In this document: positions 26,471 to 35,683 of the stretch, one piece after another
Position numbering within the stretch: position 1 is the stretch's first letter
How the letters are laid out: every line of letters begins with the position of its first letter
Assembly (NCBI RefSeq): GCF_024757985.1
Contig: NZ_CP103289.1
Location: forward strand, 2,852,001-2,916,000
Direction of reading: 5' to 3'
Source of the DNA: Cellulomonas sp. NS3
Lineage (GTDB): Bacteria > Actinomycetota > Actinomycetes > Actinomycetales > Cellulomonadaceae
Length of the DNA stretch: 64,000 nucleotides
The notes under the pieces: generated by a model
Seen by the model: only the letters and a program-made list of their open reading frames with translations
Told to the model about the DNA's origin: nothing
The model's database searches: none
Translations under genes and position numbers: made by a program

Positions 26471-28282
26471 ATGGACGAGATCCACACTCCCCCGCTCGTC
26501 GAGGCGAGGCCCGACGAGAACCTCAACGACCTGCTCGCAGCGCGTGTCGCGTCGACCCCCGACCATCCGCTGATGGAGATCAAGTCCCCCGGCGACGGCC
26601 CCTGGATCCCGCTGACCGCGCGCGCGTTCGACGCCGAGGTCGTCGCGCTCGCCAAGGGCCTCGTCGCGCGCGGCGTCCAGCCGGGCGACCGCGTCGGCAT
26701 CATGTCGCGGACCCGGTACGAGTGGACGCTGCTCGACTGGGCGACGTGGGCCGCGGGCGCGGTGCCCGTGCCGGTCTACGAGACGTCCTCCGCGGAGCAG
26801 GTCCTGTGGATCCTCACCGACGCCGACGTGTCGCTGCTCGTCGTCGAGACGGCCGAGCACGCCGCGACCGTCGCCGAGGTCCGCGCCGACGCGCCGAACC
26901 TGCGCGAGGTCGTCGTGATCGACGACGGCGCCGTCGAGAGCCTCGTCGCGGGCGGGACCGGCGTCGACGACGCCGAGATCGTGCGACGCCGCGCGCTCGC
27001 CGACCTCGACGACGTCGCGACGATCATCTACACGTCCGGCACCACGGGCCGGCCCAAGGGCGCGCGGCTGACGCACGGGAACTTCAGCGTCCTGACGCGC
27101 AACGCCGTCGAGGGCCTCGAGGAGGTCGTCTCGACGCCGGGTGCCCGCACGCTGCTCTTCATGCCGCTCGCGCACGTGTTCGCGCGGTTCGTCGAGGTGC
27201 TGTGCATCCCTGCGGGCGCGGTCCTGGGCCACACGCCGGACACCAAGAACCTGCTGGCAGACCTCGCGTCGTTCCAGCCGACCTTCATCCTCTCGGTCCC
27301 CCGCGTGTTCGAGAAGGTCTACAACTCCTCGGAGCAGAAGGCGGCGGCGGGCGGCAAGCTCAAGGTCTTCCAGTGGGCCGCGGCCACGTCGATCCTGTAC
27401 TCGCGGGCGACCGAGACGGCGAGCGGGCCCGGCCTCGGCCTCAAGCTCCAGCACAAGGTCGCGGACGTCCTCGTCTACAAGAAGCTCCGGCACGCGCTCG
27501 GCGGACGCTGCGAGTGGGCCATCTCGGGCGGTGCGCCGCTCGGCGAGCGCCTCGGGCACTTCTACCGCGGCATCGGTTTCCGGGTCCTCGAGGGCTACGG
27601 CCTGACGGAGACGACGGCCCCGGCGACCGTCAACATGCCGGGCCGGACCAAGATCGGGACCGTCGGCCCCCCGCTGCCCGGCTGCGGCATCCGGATCCAG
27701 GAGGACGGCGAGATCGAGGTCACGGGCCCCCACGTCTTCGCCGGGTACCACAACAACGACGCCGCGACGGCCGAGGCGTTCCACGACGGCTGGTTCCGGA
27801 CCGGTGACCTCGGGTCGCTCGACGACGACGGGTTCCTGCGCATCACAGGGCGCAAGAAGGAGATCATCGTCACCGCCGGCGGCAAGAACGTAGCGCCCGC
27901 GGTGCTCGAGGACCGGCTCCGCAGCCACGCACTCGTGAGCCAGGTCGTCGTCGTGGGCGACGCCCGGCCGTTCATCGGCGCCCTCGTGACGCTCGACGCC
28001 GAGGCGCTCCCGGGCTGGCTCAGCGCGCACGGCCACAAGCCGATGACCGTCGCCGAGGCCGCAGAGGACCCCGAGGTCCTGGCCTCGATCGAGAAGGCCG
28101 TCGAGCGGGCCAACCGGGCCGTCTCGCGCGCCGAGTCCATCCGCAAGTACCGCATCCTCGACACCGACCTGACGATCGCCAACGGCTACCTCACGCCGAA
28201 GCTCAGCGTGCGCCGTGCGCAGGTCATCAAGGACTTCGCGGCGGAGATCGACGCGCTGTACGACACGGCACCGGCCGACTGA
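26471..28282 (+). CDS. fadD: Long-chain-fatty-acid--CoA ligase (FadD15-like)
   Basis: This 603-aa ANL-superfamily enzyme activates fatty acids to acyl-CoA through an acyl-adenylate. The P-loop is YTSGTTGRPKGARLTH, the adenylate motif GYGLTETTAP, then GWFRTGDLG and the C-terminal hinge/Lys region GRKKEIIVTAGGKNVAP. The size and motifs match the bacterial long-chain ligases of the FadD15 group. The start ATG has GGAG 5 nt upstream. The neighbouring PlsC-like gene suggests acyl chains for membrane lipids, while the promoter palindrome hints at fatty-acid-responsive control; both are inferences. M. tuberculosis fadD15 (Rv2187) lies in the equivalent position. Confidence 0.93.
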   Translation: MDEIHTPPLVEARPDENLNDLLAARVASTPDHPLMEIKSPGDGPWIPLTARAFDAEVVALAKGLVARGVQPGDRVGIMSRTRYEWTLLDWATWAAGAVPVPVYETSSAEQVLWILTDADVSLLVVETAEHAATVAEVRADAPNLREVVVIDDGAVESLVAGGTGVDDAEIVRRRALADLDDVATIIYTSGTTGRPKGARLTHGNFSVLTRNAVEGLEEVVSTPGARTLLFMPLAHVFARFVEVLCIPAGAVLGHTPDTKNLLADLASFQPTFILSVPRVFEKVYNSSEQKAAAGGKLKVFQWAAATSILYSRATETASGPGLGLKLQHKVADVLVYKKLRHALGGRCEWAISGGAPLGERLGHFYRGIGFRVLEGYGLTETTAPATVNMPGRTKIGTVGPPLPGCGIRIQEDGEIEVTGPHVFAGYHNNDAATAEAFHDGWFRTGDLGSLDDDGFLRITGRKKEIIVTAGGKNVAPAVLEDRLRSHALVSQVVVVGDARPFIGALVTLDAEALPGWLSAHGHKPMTVAEAAEDPEVLASIEKAVERANRAVSRAESIRKYRILDTDLTIANGYLTPKLSVRRAQVIKDFAAEIDALYDTAPAD

Positions 28283-28288
28283 GGCACC

Positions 28289-28320
28289 GCGCGCACGCCG
28301 GGTCCGCCCGGCGTGCGCGC
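28289..28320 (+). terminator. Hairpin terminator after the acyl-CoA ligase gene
   Basis: The 14-bp arms GCGCGCACGCCGGG and CCCGGCGTGCGCGC enclose a 4-nt loop, 6 bp after the stop codon. Confidence 0.85.
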
Positions 28321-28370
28321 GGGTCCGCCTCGTCGCGCCCGTCCCGCCACGGACGCCGGGCGAGGACCGC

Positions 28371-28547
28371 TCACCCGGTGCGGCGCAGGCGCAGCGGCGG
28401 CACGAGACCCGACGCGGCGAGGACCTCGAGCGCCGCTCGCTCCTCCTCGACGAGGTCGACCGCGCGCACCGGCACCGTCAGGAACGTCACCACGCAGTCG
28501 GAGCACGCCGCCGGGCGCACCGTGCAGGCCTCGCAGTCGATGAGCAT
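28371..28547 (-). CDS. Small Cys-rich conserved actinobacterial protein
   Basis: This 58-aa protein, MLIDCEACTVRPAACSDC at its start, has two CxxC pairs (Cys5/Cys8 and Cys15/Cys18) that probably bind zinc or iron. A short helical tail ends LVPPLRLRRTG. I recognise the pattern from unnamed small actinobacterial proteins, usually beside NlpC/P60 or similar genes, but no function is known to me. The start ATG is supported by TAGCGT 7 nt upstream. It is downstream of the NYN gene on the same strand, in its own short unit. Confidence 0.75.
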   Translation of the reverse strand: MLIDCEACTVRPAACSDCVVTFLTVPVRAVDLVEEERAALEVLAASGLVPPLRLRRTG

Positions 28548-28554
28548 GCGCCGG

Positions 28555-28560
28555 ACGCTA
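28555..28560 (-). promoter_or_regulatory. -10 element of the small Cys-rich gene
   Basis: TAGCGT on the minus strand, 7 nt before the ATG at 28547. Confidence 0.45.
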
Positions 28561-28644
28561 GCCGCGCACCCCGACACGTCGGCGCCGCCCGTCCACAGAG
28601 CGCTCGGGCACCACGACCCCGTGCCGCCGCCGGGACCGGCCGGC

Positions 28645-30099
28645 TCAGAGCCGGGTGACCCGCGCGACCAGCGTCGCGGACGGCACGACGCGCGCCCCGG
28701 CCGCCTCGACGTCGTCGGCCACCTGCCGGTCGCTCGTCACCACGACGACGACCCGTCCGCGTGGCTCCGCCCCGACCAGACGCCGGATGAGGTCGTCGGC
28801 GATCTCCCCCACCGAGAACAGGACGCGGACGCCGCGCGGGCCGCCCGCCGAGGGGCGCGGGCCCTCCTGACCGTCGAAGCAGCACGTGACCTCGGCGCCC
28901 GTGCGGCCGGCGACGTTCGCCAGCGCGTCGACCAGCCTGCGCCGCTGCTCGGCGAGGCTCAGCCCGGGCCACGCCGCCTTCGAGACGTTGTAGCCGTCCA
29001 CCACGAGGTGCGCGTGCGGCAGGGCGAGGAGGTCGTCGAGCAGCGCCGGGTCGCTCGCCGCGCGTCCCCGCGACGTCGCGCGCTCCACAGGGACGGGGGC
29101 CCGGGTGCCGACCAGGTCGGCGGGCCGGTCGCCGACGGGCGGGAGCGCGAGCTCGGCGCGCAGGCCCTGACCGGCGTCGACGAGCGTGTCGAGCAGGAGC
29201 CGCACGCGCACCCCGGCGAGGTCGCGCGCCACGCGGGCCTCCTGCCGGACCTGGGCCCGCTCGGCCTCCGCGACCCGGCGCAGGGTCTGCGCGCTCTCGA
29301 GCGCCTCGTCGGCGGCGACCCGTGCGGCCGTCGCGCGCGCCAGGACGTCCTCGGCCTCGGCGGCGGCGCGCCGGGCCTCGCTGCGTGCGCGGTCGGCGTC
29401 CGAGCGGAGCCGGCGCTGCTCGCGCCGGAGCGCCGCCGCGTCCTCCTCGGCCCGCTCCGCACGGACGCGCGCCGCACCGAGCTGCGCCGTCAGCACGGCC
29501 GCGCGCTCCTCCGCGCGCTGCAGGGCGTCGAGCGCGCCCGCCACGGCGGCCTGCTGGTCGCCGTCTGCCGGCCCGGCGACGAGCTCCCGCGCCGCCTCGG
29601 CGAGCGTGCCGACCCAGCCGTCCGGCCGCAGCAGCCAGGCCCCCACGGCGACGTCGAGCGGCGACACGGCGGAAGGCGCGGCGGGGTCCACCGCCGCGTC
29701 GTCGCCTGGCCCCGACTGCTCCTCCGCCGGGCCGTCGGGCGGTCGCGCCTGCTCCTCCGGCGAGCCGTCGGAGGACCCGGCGGCGGGCTCGTGCGTCGCG
29801 CCCTCGTCCGGGGCCGCCGACGTGCCGCGTCCCAGCAGCGCGGCGACCTCCGGCCGTGCCCCTGCCCACACGCGCGCGACACGGGCCCGGAACGCCGTGT
29901 CCCCCTCGAGCGCGGACCACAGCGGGAGCGCACCGGCGGTCGCCCGGCGACGCGGCGCGAACCTCTGGACCTGGCGCAGGGCGGCCGGGACGTCCGCGGG
30001 CTCGATCGCGGTCAGCACCTCGGCGGCGAGCCGCACGAGAACGGTCCGGACGGCGTCGGGAACCGTGGGGTCCGGCTGTCCCGGTGCGTCGTCGGCCAT
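28645..30099 (-). CDS. NYN-domain protein (YacP-like PIN-fold RNase)
   Basis: The 484-aa protein has an N-terminal helical region, an acidic Pro/Gly-rich linker (about 120-170), a long Ala/Arg/Glu-rich coiled coil (about 200-320) and a C-terminal NYN domain of the PIN-like nuclease fold. The NYN core includes HLVVDGYNVSKAAW and CCFDGQEGPRP, with the later VVVVTSDRQVADD strand; the Asp residues are those expected to bind a metal. The likely role is RNA cleavage, by analogy with the YacP/Rae1 group. The ATG start is 6 nt after TAGGGT. It diverges from the nuclease gene at 30166 across 66 bp. Confidence 0.85.
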   Translation of the reverse strand: MADDAPGQPDPTVPDAVRTVLVRLAAEVLTAIEPADVPAALRQVQRFAPRRRATAGALPLWSALEGDTAFRARVARVWAGARPEVAALLGRGTSAAPDEGATHEPAAGSSDGSPEEQARPPDGPAEEQSGPGDDAAVDPAAPSAVSPLDVAVGAWLLRPDGWVGTLAEAARELVAGPADGDQQAAVAGALDALQRAEERAAVLTAQLGAARVRAERAEEDAAALRREQRRLRSDADRARSEARRAAAEAEDVLARATAARVAADEALESAQTLRRVAEAERAQVRQEARVARDLAGVRVRLLLDTLVDAGQGLRAELALPPVGDRPADLVGTRAPVPVERATSRGRAASDPALLDDLLALPHAHLVVDGYNVSKAAWPGLSLAEQRRRLVDALANVAGRTGAEVTCCFDGQEGPRPSAGGPRGVRVLFSVGEIADDLIRRLVGAEPRGRVVVVVTSDRQVADDVEAAGARVVPSATLVARVTRL

Positions 30100-30105
30100 G
30101 CGCCC

Positions 30106-30111
30106 ACCCTA
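30106..30111 (-). promoter_or_regulatory. -10 element of the NYN gene
   Basis: TAGGGT on the minus strand, 6 nt before the ATG at 30099. It faces away from the -10 element of the next gene at 30153. Confidence 0.5.
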
Positions 30112-30152
30112 GGCACCGACGGGTGGCCGCCGGTCGTGTCGGTCCCGGCGGC

Positions 30153-30158
30153 TAGCGT
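30153..30158 (+). promoter_or_regulatory. -10 element of the DEDDh/GIY-YIG gene
   Basis: TAGCGT, 7 nt before the ATG at 30166. Confidence 0.5.
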
Positions 30159-30165
30159 CCACGCC

Positions 30166-32091
30166 ATGCAGCACGACCGCCCCGCCGCGCGCCGGGTCAC
30201 CCGGGTGGACCTCGCACCCCCGCTGCAGGGCCGGCCGGTCCAGCTCGCGCTCGACGAGCTCGGGACACCGCTGTCGGACGTGACGTTCGTGGTCGTCGAC
30301 CTCGAGACGACGGGCTCGGTGCCCGGCACGAGCGCGATCACCGAGATCGGCGCCGTCAAGGTGCGCGGTGGCGAGGTGCTCGGCGAGTTCCAGACGCTCG
30401 TCGACCCGGGGGGCCCGGTGCCCGCCTTCATCTCCGTGCTGACCGGCATCACGACGTCGATGGTGATCGGCGCGCCGCGCATCGAGGAGGTCCTCCCGAG
30501 CTTCCTCGAGTTCGCGCGCGGCTCCGTGCTGGTCGCGCACAACGCGCCGTTCGACGTCGGCTTCCTCAAGGCGGCAGCCGCGCAGACGGGGCACGCCTGG
30601 CCGGGCCACCAGACGGTGGACACCGTGCGGCTCGCGCGCCGCGTCGTGACCCGCGACGAGGCGCCGAACCACAAGCTGGGCACGCTCGCGGCGCTGTTCG
30701 GCGCGACCGTGACGCCCAACCACCGCGCGCTGGCCGACGCCCGCGCGACCGTCGATGTGCTGCACGCGCTCCTCGCGCGCCTCGCACCGCTCGGCATCAC
30801 GCACCTCGAGGACCTCGCGACGGCCACCGACCCGGTGCCGTCCGACGTGCGGCGCAAGCGGCACCTCGCCGACGGGCTGCCCGACGGCCCGGGCGTCTAC
30901 ATGTTCGTGGGCCCGCGCGAGGAGATCCTCTACGTCGGCACCTCGACGTCGCTGCGCACGCGCGTCCGCAGCTACTTCACGGCGGCCGAGAAGCGCTCGC
31001 GCATGGTCGAGATGGTGCGCGTCTCCGAGCGGGTGCACCCCGTCCCGTGCGCGACGACGCTCGAGGCCCGGGTCCGTGAGCTCCGGCTCATCGCCGAGCA
31101 CTCGCCGCGCTACAACCGCCGCTCGCGCTTCCCCGAGCGCATGCCGTGGGTCCACCTGACGGTCGAGCCCTACCCCCGGCTGTCGGTCGTGCGCGAGGTG
31201 CGCCCGCCCGCCGACCCCTCGCCGCACGGGCACGAGCCCGCGTACATCGGCCCGTTCGCGTCGCGCGGCGCGGCGCAGTCCGCGATCGACGCGCTCCACG
31301 AGACGTTCCCCGTGCGGCAGTGCAGCGGCCGGCTTCCGCTGCGCGCCGCGCTCGGGGCGGTCGCGTGCGCGCTCGCGGAGATGGGCCGCTGCGGGGCGCC
31401 GTGCACGGGCCGCTCCTCGCCCGAGCAGTACGCGGAGGTCGCGTCCGCGGTCCGCGCGGCGATGGTCGGCGACCCCTCCCCCGTCGTGCGCGCCCACGCG
31501 ACACGCATCGGGCGCCTCGTCACCCAGGAGCGGTTCGAGGAGGCGGCCGTCGTGCGCGACCGGCTCGCGGCGTTCCTGCGGGGAGCGGCCCGCGCGCAGC
31601 GGCTCGCGCCGCTCGCCCGGTGCCCCGAGCTCGTCGCGGCGCGGCGCGCGGAGGCCGGCGGGTGGGAGGTCGTGCTCGTCCGCCACGGCCGCCTCGCCGG
31701 CACGGCGACCGTGCCGCGCGGTGCCGACCCCTGGCCCGCGATCGAGTCGCTGCGGCTGTCCGGCGAGGAGGTCGCCGCACCCGCGGTCCCCGCGCCGGCG
31801 TGCCATCCGGAGGAGGCCGACCTCGTGCTGACCTGGCTCGACCAGCCGGGCGTGCGGCTCGTGCTGGCGCCTGAGGGCTGGACGTGCCCGGTCGGCGGCG
31901 CGCAGGCCTACGCAGACCCGGCGAGCACCGCGGGACGCGTCGCGGCCTACCTCGCGCACGACCTCGAGACCGCCGCGTCGGTCGGCGTCCCCGGAGCGCA
32001 GGCCACGGCCGGGGTGCCAGGCGTGGAGGGTCCCGGTGCGGGGTCGACCACGGCGGGGTCCACCGGCACGGGGTCGACCGGCGCGGCATGA
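30166..32091 (+). CDS. DEDDh exonuclease fused to a UvrC-like GIY-YIG nuclease
   Basis: This 641-aa fusion carries an N-terminal DnaQ-like 3'-5' exonuclease (about 42-205) with Exo motifs VVDLETTG, HNAPFDVGFL and the H-x4-D motif HRALAD. A GIY-YIG endonuclease domain (about 235-320; GVYMFVGPREEILYVGTS) like UvrC or Cho follows, then a UvrC-like Cys-containing segment and one UVR-like helix (RFEEAAVVRDRL). The UvrC RNase-H and HhH domains are missing. The tail repeats a Gly-Ser-Thr unit. Rv2191 has the same build. A role in DNA repair, parallel to Cho, is inferred. Confidence 0.9.
   Translation: MQHDRPAARRVTRVDLAPPLQGRPVQLALDELGTPLSDVTFVVVDLETTGSVPGTSAITEIGAVKVRGGEVLGEFQTLVDPGGPVPAFISVLTGITTSMVIGAPRIEEVLPSFLEFARGSVLVAHNAPFDVGFLKAAAAQTGHAWPGHQTVDTVRLARRVVTRDEAPNHKLGTLAALFGATVTPNHRALADARATVDVLHALLARLAPLGITHLEDLATATDPVPSDVRRKRHLADGLPDGPGVYMFVGPREEILYVGTSTSLRTRVRSYFTAAEKRSRMVEMVRVSERVHPVPCATTLEARVRELRLIAEHSPRYNRRSRFPERMPWVHLTVEPYPRLSVVREVRPPADPSPHGHEPAYIGPFASRGAAQSAIDALHETFPVRQCSGRLPLRAALGAVACALAEMGRCGAPCTGRSSPEQYAEVASAVRAAMVGDPSPVVRAHATRIGRLVTQERFEEAAVVRDRLAAFLRGAARAQRLAPLARCPELVAARRAEAGGWEVVLVRHGRLAGTATVPRGADPWPAIESLRLSGEEVAAPAVPAPACHPEEADLVLTWLDQPGVRLVLAPEGWTCPVGGAQAYADPASTAGRVAAYLAHDLETAASVGVPGAQATAGVPGVEGPGAGSTTAGSTGTGSTGAA
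32040..32084 (+). repeat. Three 15-bp tandem units at the end of the DEDDh/GIY-YIG gene
   Basis: Units beginning GGGGTC at 32040, 32055 and 32070 encode a GST-rich tail just before the stop. The region also provides the spacer to the next start codon. Confidence 0.75.
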
Positions 32092-32098
32092 TGGCGGG

Positions 32099-32380
32099 AT
32101 GCTGACCGCCATCGTGCTCATCGACACCGACGCCGCCCGCATCCCCGAGGTCGCCGCCGCGATCGCCGACGTCCCCGGCGTGAGCGAGGTCTACTCGGTC
32201 ACGGGTGAGGTCGACCTCATCGCCCTCGTGCGCGTGCGTGAGCACGAGGCCCTCGCCGACGTGATCGCGGACCAGGTGAGCAAGATCGCGGGGGTGCTGC
32301 GCACGCAGACGTACATCGCGTTCCGCGCGTACTCCAAGCACGACCTCGAGCAGGCGTTCGACCTCGGCATCGAGGACTGA
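32099..32380 (+). CDS. Stand-alone Lrp/AsnC ligand-binding (RAM) domain protein
   Basis: This 93-aa protein begins MLTAIVLIDTDAARIPEVAA and contains only the RAM domain of Lrp/AsnC regulators, the ferredoxin-like fold that binds amino acids and drives oligomerisation. There is no helix-turn-helix, so it cannot bind DNA like a full Lrp. The ATG lies 7 bp after the preceding stop, with GGCGG in between, so co-translation with the nuclease gene is likely. Such stand-alone RAM proteins are common beside trpD and ctaE in actinobacteria; an amino-acid sensing role is a guess. Confidence 0.85.
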   Translation: MLTAIVLIDTDAARIPEVAAAIADVPGVSEVYSVTGEVDLIALVRVREHEALADVIADQVSKIAGVLRTQTYIAFRAYSKHDLEQAFDLGIED

Positions 32381-32479
32381 GCCGCCGCCCGCCACCGGAC
32401 CTCGGCGGCCGCGGGGCGGTCACGTCGACTTCCCGTGCACCCTGCAGCGGTCCTCGCGCGTGCGCGTCGCCGGCCGCGC

Positions 32480-33526
32480 TCAGACCGCCGCGGCCCGCCA
32501 GCGCTCGAGGACCGCAGCGGCCGCCCCGTCGTCGACCGAGCGGCGCGCGATCTCCATCCCGGTGCGCAGCCGCTCCACCAGCGAGCCCTCCGCCGTGCCG
32601 GGCAGGGTCCCGTCCGCGACGATGCCCGTCGCCGCGTTGAGCAGCACGGTCTCGCGCGAGGGGACCGCCTCGCCCGCGAGCACCTCCCGCACGACACCGG
32701 CGTTGAACGCGGCGTCCTCCCCGCGCAGGTCGGCGATCGTGACGGGCACGAGGCCGAGGTCCGCGGCGGGGTCCAGGCGGTGCTCCCCGACCTCGCCGTC
32801 ACGCACCTCCCAGACCCGGGCCGGGCCGGTCGGCGCGAGCTCGTCGAGCCCGTCGTCGCCGCGGAACACCAGCGCGCTCGACCCCCGTGCCGCGAGCACG
32901 CCCGCCACGAGCACCGCCATCCGGGCGTCCGCGACCCCGATCGCGCTCGCGGCCGGCTGCGCCGGGTTGGTGACCGGCCCGAGGAAGTTGAACGCCGTGG
33001 CGACACCGAGCTCGCGGCGGACGACCGCCGCGTGCCGCATCGACGGGTGGAAGACCTGCGCGAAGCAGAACGTGATGCCGACCTCGGTCGCGAGCTCGGC
33101 CACGCGCTCGACGGGCTGGTCGAGCCGGATCCCGAGCGCCTCGAGCACGTCCGCGGAGCCCGACGACGACGACGCCGCGCGCCCGCCGTGCTTCACGACG
33201 CGCAGGCCCGCGCCCGCGATCACGATGGCGGCCATCGTGGAGATGTTGACGGTGTGCGAACGGTCACCGCCGCTGCCGACGATGTCCACCGTCCGCCCGG
33301 GCACGGTGAACCGGTGCGCGTTCGCGAGCATGACGTCGGACAGCGCGCGGAACTCCTCGACCGTCTCGCCCTTGCTGCGCAGCCCGACGAGGAACGCGGC
33401 GACACGCGCGGGCGAGGCGCTGCCGGCCATGATCTCGCCCATCGCCCACGTGGACTGCTCGCGCGTCAGGTCACGGCCCTGGACGAGCGCCGTGAGCAGG
33501 TCGGGCCAGGTGTGCTCCGCGCTCAT
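32480..33526 (-). CDS. trpD: Anthranilate phosphoribosyltransferase
   Basis: The 348-aa enzyme joins anthranilate and PRPP in tryptophan synthesis. It has the PRPP loop [14 protein letters not shown] (usual form GTGGD), [21 protein letters not shown] and [11 protein letters not shown], all standard for TrpD. The metal-binding DE pair appears in the AFNAG-flanking region. The ATG at 33526 overlaps the stop of the upstream receiver-like gene by ATGA. No other trp gene is in the window, so trpD is separate from the rest of the pathway, as in M. tuberculosis (Rv2192c). Confidence 0.94.
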   Translation of the reverse strand: MSAEHTWPDLLTALVQGRDLTREQSTWAMGEIMAGSASPARVAAFLVGLRSKGETVEEFRALSDVMLANAHRFTVPGRTVDIVGSGGDRSHTVNISTMAAIVIAGAGLRVVKHGGRAASSSSGSADVLEALGIRLDQPVERVAELATEVGITFCFAQVFHPSMRHAAVVRRELGVATAFNFLGPVTNPAQPAASAIGVADARMAVLVAGVLAARGSSALVFRGDDGLDELAPTGPARVWEVRDGEVGEHRLDPAADLGLVPVTIADLRGEDAAFNAGVVREVLAGEAVPSRETVLLNAATGIVADGTLPGTAEGSLVERLRTGMEIARRSVDDGAAAAVLERWRAAAV

Positions 33527-33963
33527 CCGGCGCTCGCCGCGGCACCGACCAGCTCGGCGACGACGCGCTGCACGTCGATCGGGTCGAGCGGCTGGCTGAG
33601 CACGGCGTCGGCCTGCGACCAGGACGCGAGCCACGCGTCCTGGGGCCGGCCGGTGAGGAGCAGGATCGGGGGGCACCGGAAGATCTCGTCCTTGAGCTGC
33701 CGGGCGATGCCCATGCCGCCCGCCTTGCCGGCCTCGCCGTCGAGCACGAGGACGTCGAACCCGCCGCCGTCGACGTTGCTCAGGACGGCCGCGGGCGTCG
33801 CGACCTCGACCCACGTGATGTCGGGGGCCCCGCGGCGCAGCCGTCGCCCCACGGCCAGCAGCACCTGCTGCCGGGTGTCCACGTCGTCGCTGTAGAGGAG
33901 GATCCGGGGGGCGCGCTCGCGCTCGTCCGTCGCGTCAGCTCCGTGCGGGTCGGCCGTGACCAT
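33523..33963 (-). CDS. Degenerate response-regulator receiver protein
   Basis: This 146-aa receiver-like protein has no output domain. The acidic pair (Asp26/Asp27 in LLYSDDVDT), a candidate phospho-Asp75 (VLVLDGEAG) and Thr104 (LLLTGRP) are in place, but the invariant Lys of the KP motif is Gln124 (LSQPLDP). Loss of that Lys usually abolishes normal phosphorylation signalling, so it may act as a pseudo-receiver or partner protein. The ATG at 33963 has GAGG 8 nt upstream. Its stop overlaps the trpD start, so the two proteins are made together. Confidence 0.78.
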   Translation of the reverse strand: MVTADPHGADATDERERAPRILLYSDDVDTRQQVLLAVGRRLRRGAPDITWVEVATPAAVLSNVDGGGFDVLVLDGEAGKAGGMGIARQLKDEIFRCPPILLLTGRPQDAWLASWSQADAVLSQPLDPIDVQRVVAELVGAAASAG

Positions 33964-34197
33964 GGTGCGTCCTCATTCGTCGTCGACGTGCGTGCCCCGG
34001 CATCTTGGCACGGCGACGGGGCGGTTGTGCAGGTCGGGGACACCGTTCCGCGCGTCGTCCCCGGGGTCGTCGGGACCCCGCTCGGGACCCCCGGAGGACC
34101 CCGGAGTCACGATGCTGAGGTGACGCTGTGACATATACCGCTCCCCGCGGGTGGGTCCGACGACCCATGCACGAGCGTCATCAGCCATAATGAACGG
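33964..34197. other. Divergent intergenic region between the receiver-like gene and ctaE
   Basis: This 234-bp stretch carries a run of GGACCCC/GGGGTC-type short inverted repeats (about 34060-34100) and the ctaE -10 element. I see no gene in it. Confidence 0.5.
34186..34191 (+). promoter_or_regulatory. -10 element of ctaE
   Basis: CATAAT, one mismatch from consensus, 6 nt before the GTG at 34198. It is the most AT-rich promoter of the respiratory block and would drive ctaE-qcrCAB. Confidence 0.55.
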
Positions 34198-34836
34198 GTG
34201 TCGACTGCAACGGCTGCCCCTCGCACCGCACCCCACGTGAGCGTGAACCGCCCCAACCCCGTCTCCGTGGGGACGATCGTGTGGCTGGCCAGCGAGCTCA
34301 TGTTCTTCGCGGGCCTGTTCGCGATGTACTTCACTCTCCGGGCGACGGTGCCCGACGAGTGGGCCGAGCAGACGCAGAAGCTCAACCTGACGTTCGCCGC
34401 GATCAACACCGCGATCCTGGTGCTCTCGTCCGTGACGTGCCAGATGGGCGTCTGGGCGGCCGAGCGGTTCCAGCCCGCACGGACCGGGAGGCTGCTCCAG
34501 GTCGGGCGCTGGGGCATGAACGAGTGGATGACGCTCACGTACGTCATGGGCGCGATCTTCATCGGCGGCCAGGTCTACGAGTACGCCGAGCTGGTCCACG
34601 AGGGCCTCACGATCGCGTCGAGCCCGTACGGCTCGGTCTTCTACCTCACGACCGGGTTCCACGGTCTGCACGTCGTCGGCGGACTCATCGCCTTCCTGTT
34701 CCTGCTCGGCCGCTCGTTCGCCGCCAAGCGGTTCGGTCACCACGAGGCGACCACCGCGATCGTGACGTCGTACTACTGGCACTTCGTCGACGTCGTCTGG
34801 ATCGCGCTGTTCGCGGTCATCTACCTCCTGCGCTGA
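34198..34836 (+). CDS. ctaE: Cytochrome c oxidase subunit III
   Basis: This 212-aa integral membrane subunit of the aa3 oxidase has five predicted helices. Conserved segments include [17 protein letters not shown] (carrying the carboxylate near the proton path), [26 protein letters not shown] and [11 protein letters not shown]. It associates with the CtaD core encoded at 40108-41919. The GTG start follows CATAAT by 6 nt. The gene opens the rightward respiratory unit, 61 bp before qcrC, matching the order ctaE-qcrC-qcrA-qcrB in mycobacteria (Rv2193-Rv2196). Confidence 0.95.
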   Translation: MSTATAAPRTAPHVSVNRPNPVSVGTIVWLASELMFFAGLFAMYFTLRATVPDEWAEQTQKLNLTFAAINTAILVLSSVTCQMGVWAAERFQPARTGRLLQVGRWGMNEWMTLTYVMGAIFIGGQVYEYAELVHEGLTIASSPYGSVFYLTTGFHGLHVVGGLIAFLFLLGRSFAAKRFGHHEATTAIVTSYYWHFVDVVWIALFAVIYLLR

Positions 34837-34897
34837 CGCCCCCGGGCAGCGGCGCGCGGTTCCACCCTTCCCCAACGTGCGAGACGAGGATCGATTC

Positions 34898-35683
34898 GTG
34901 AAGGCACTCGCAGCCCGCAGGCACCACCGGTACGCACCGGCCGTGCTGCTCCTGCTGGCGCTGCTGCTCACCGGAGGGCTGTACGCGGTCCTCGCACCGC
35001 AGGCGGCCGACGCCGCGCCGGCCGCGGCGGGCAGCGACGACATCGCCACCGGCGAGAAGATCTTCCAGGCCAACTGCGCGACGTGCCACGGCCCGTCGGC
35101 GGAGGGCACGGACGCAGCACCGTCGCTCGTGGGCGTCGGAGCGGCCTCGGTCGACTTCCAGGTCGGCACCGGCCGCATGCCGATGCAGGCGAACGGCCCG
35201 CAGGCCCCCGCCAAGGAGGTGCAGTTCACCGACGAGCAGATCGAGCAGCTCGCGGCGTTCGTCGCGTCGCTGGGCGCCGGCCCGTCGGTGCCGAGCGAGG
35301 AGATGGTGGACCCGGCGCAGGGCGACGTGGCGAACGGCATGGCCCTCTTCCGCACGAACTGCGCGATGTGCCACAACGCCGTCGGCGCGGGCGGCGCGCT
35401 CTCCGAGGGCAAGTGGGCCCCGTCGGTCGTCGAGACGTCGCCCCGGCACATCTACGAGGCCATGCTCACCGGCCCGCAGTCGATGCCCGTCTTCAACGAC
35501 GCGAACCTCTCCCCCGAGGAGAAGCGCGACATCATCGCCTACATCGACGCGCAGCGTGAGCCGTCCCCCGGTGGCATCAAGCTGGGATCGCTCGGCCCCG
35601 TCAGCGAGGGCGTGTGGATCTGGCTCGTGGGCATCGGCCTGCTGATCGGTATGTCCGTCTGGATCGGAGCGAGGTCCTCGTGA
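34898..35683 (+). CDS. qcrC: Diheme cytochrome c subunit of the bc1-type complex
   Basis: This 261-aa membrane-anchored cytochrome cc has an N-terminal signal/anchor (about 13-36), two c-type heme sites (CATCH at 60-64 and CAMCH at 155-159) and a C-terminal helix (about 236-257). It carries electrons from the Rieske centre to the oxidase without a soluble cytochrome c, which is the actinobacterial bcc design. The GTG start has GAGGA 9 nt upstream. Its stop overlaps the qcrA start by GTGA. Confidence 0.95.
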   Translation: MKALAARRHHRYAPAVLLLLALLLTGGLYAVLAPQAADAAPAAAGSDDIATGEKIFQANCATCHGPSAEGTDAAPSLVGVGAASVDFQVGTGRMPMQANGPQAPAKEVQFTDEQIEQLAAFVASLGAGPSVPSEEMVDPAQGDVANGMALFRTNCAMCHNAVGAGGALSEGKWAPSVVETSPRHIYEAMLTGPQSMPVFNDANLSPEEKRDIIAYIDAQREPSPGGIKLGSLGPVSEGVWIWLVGIGLLIGMSVWIGARSS

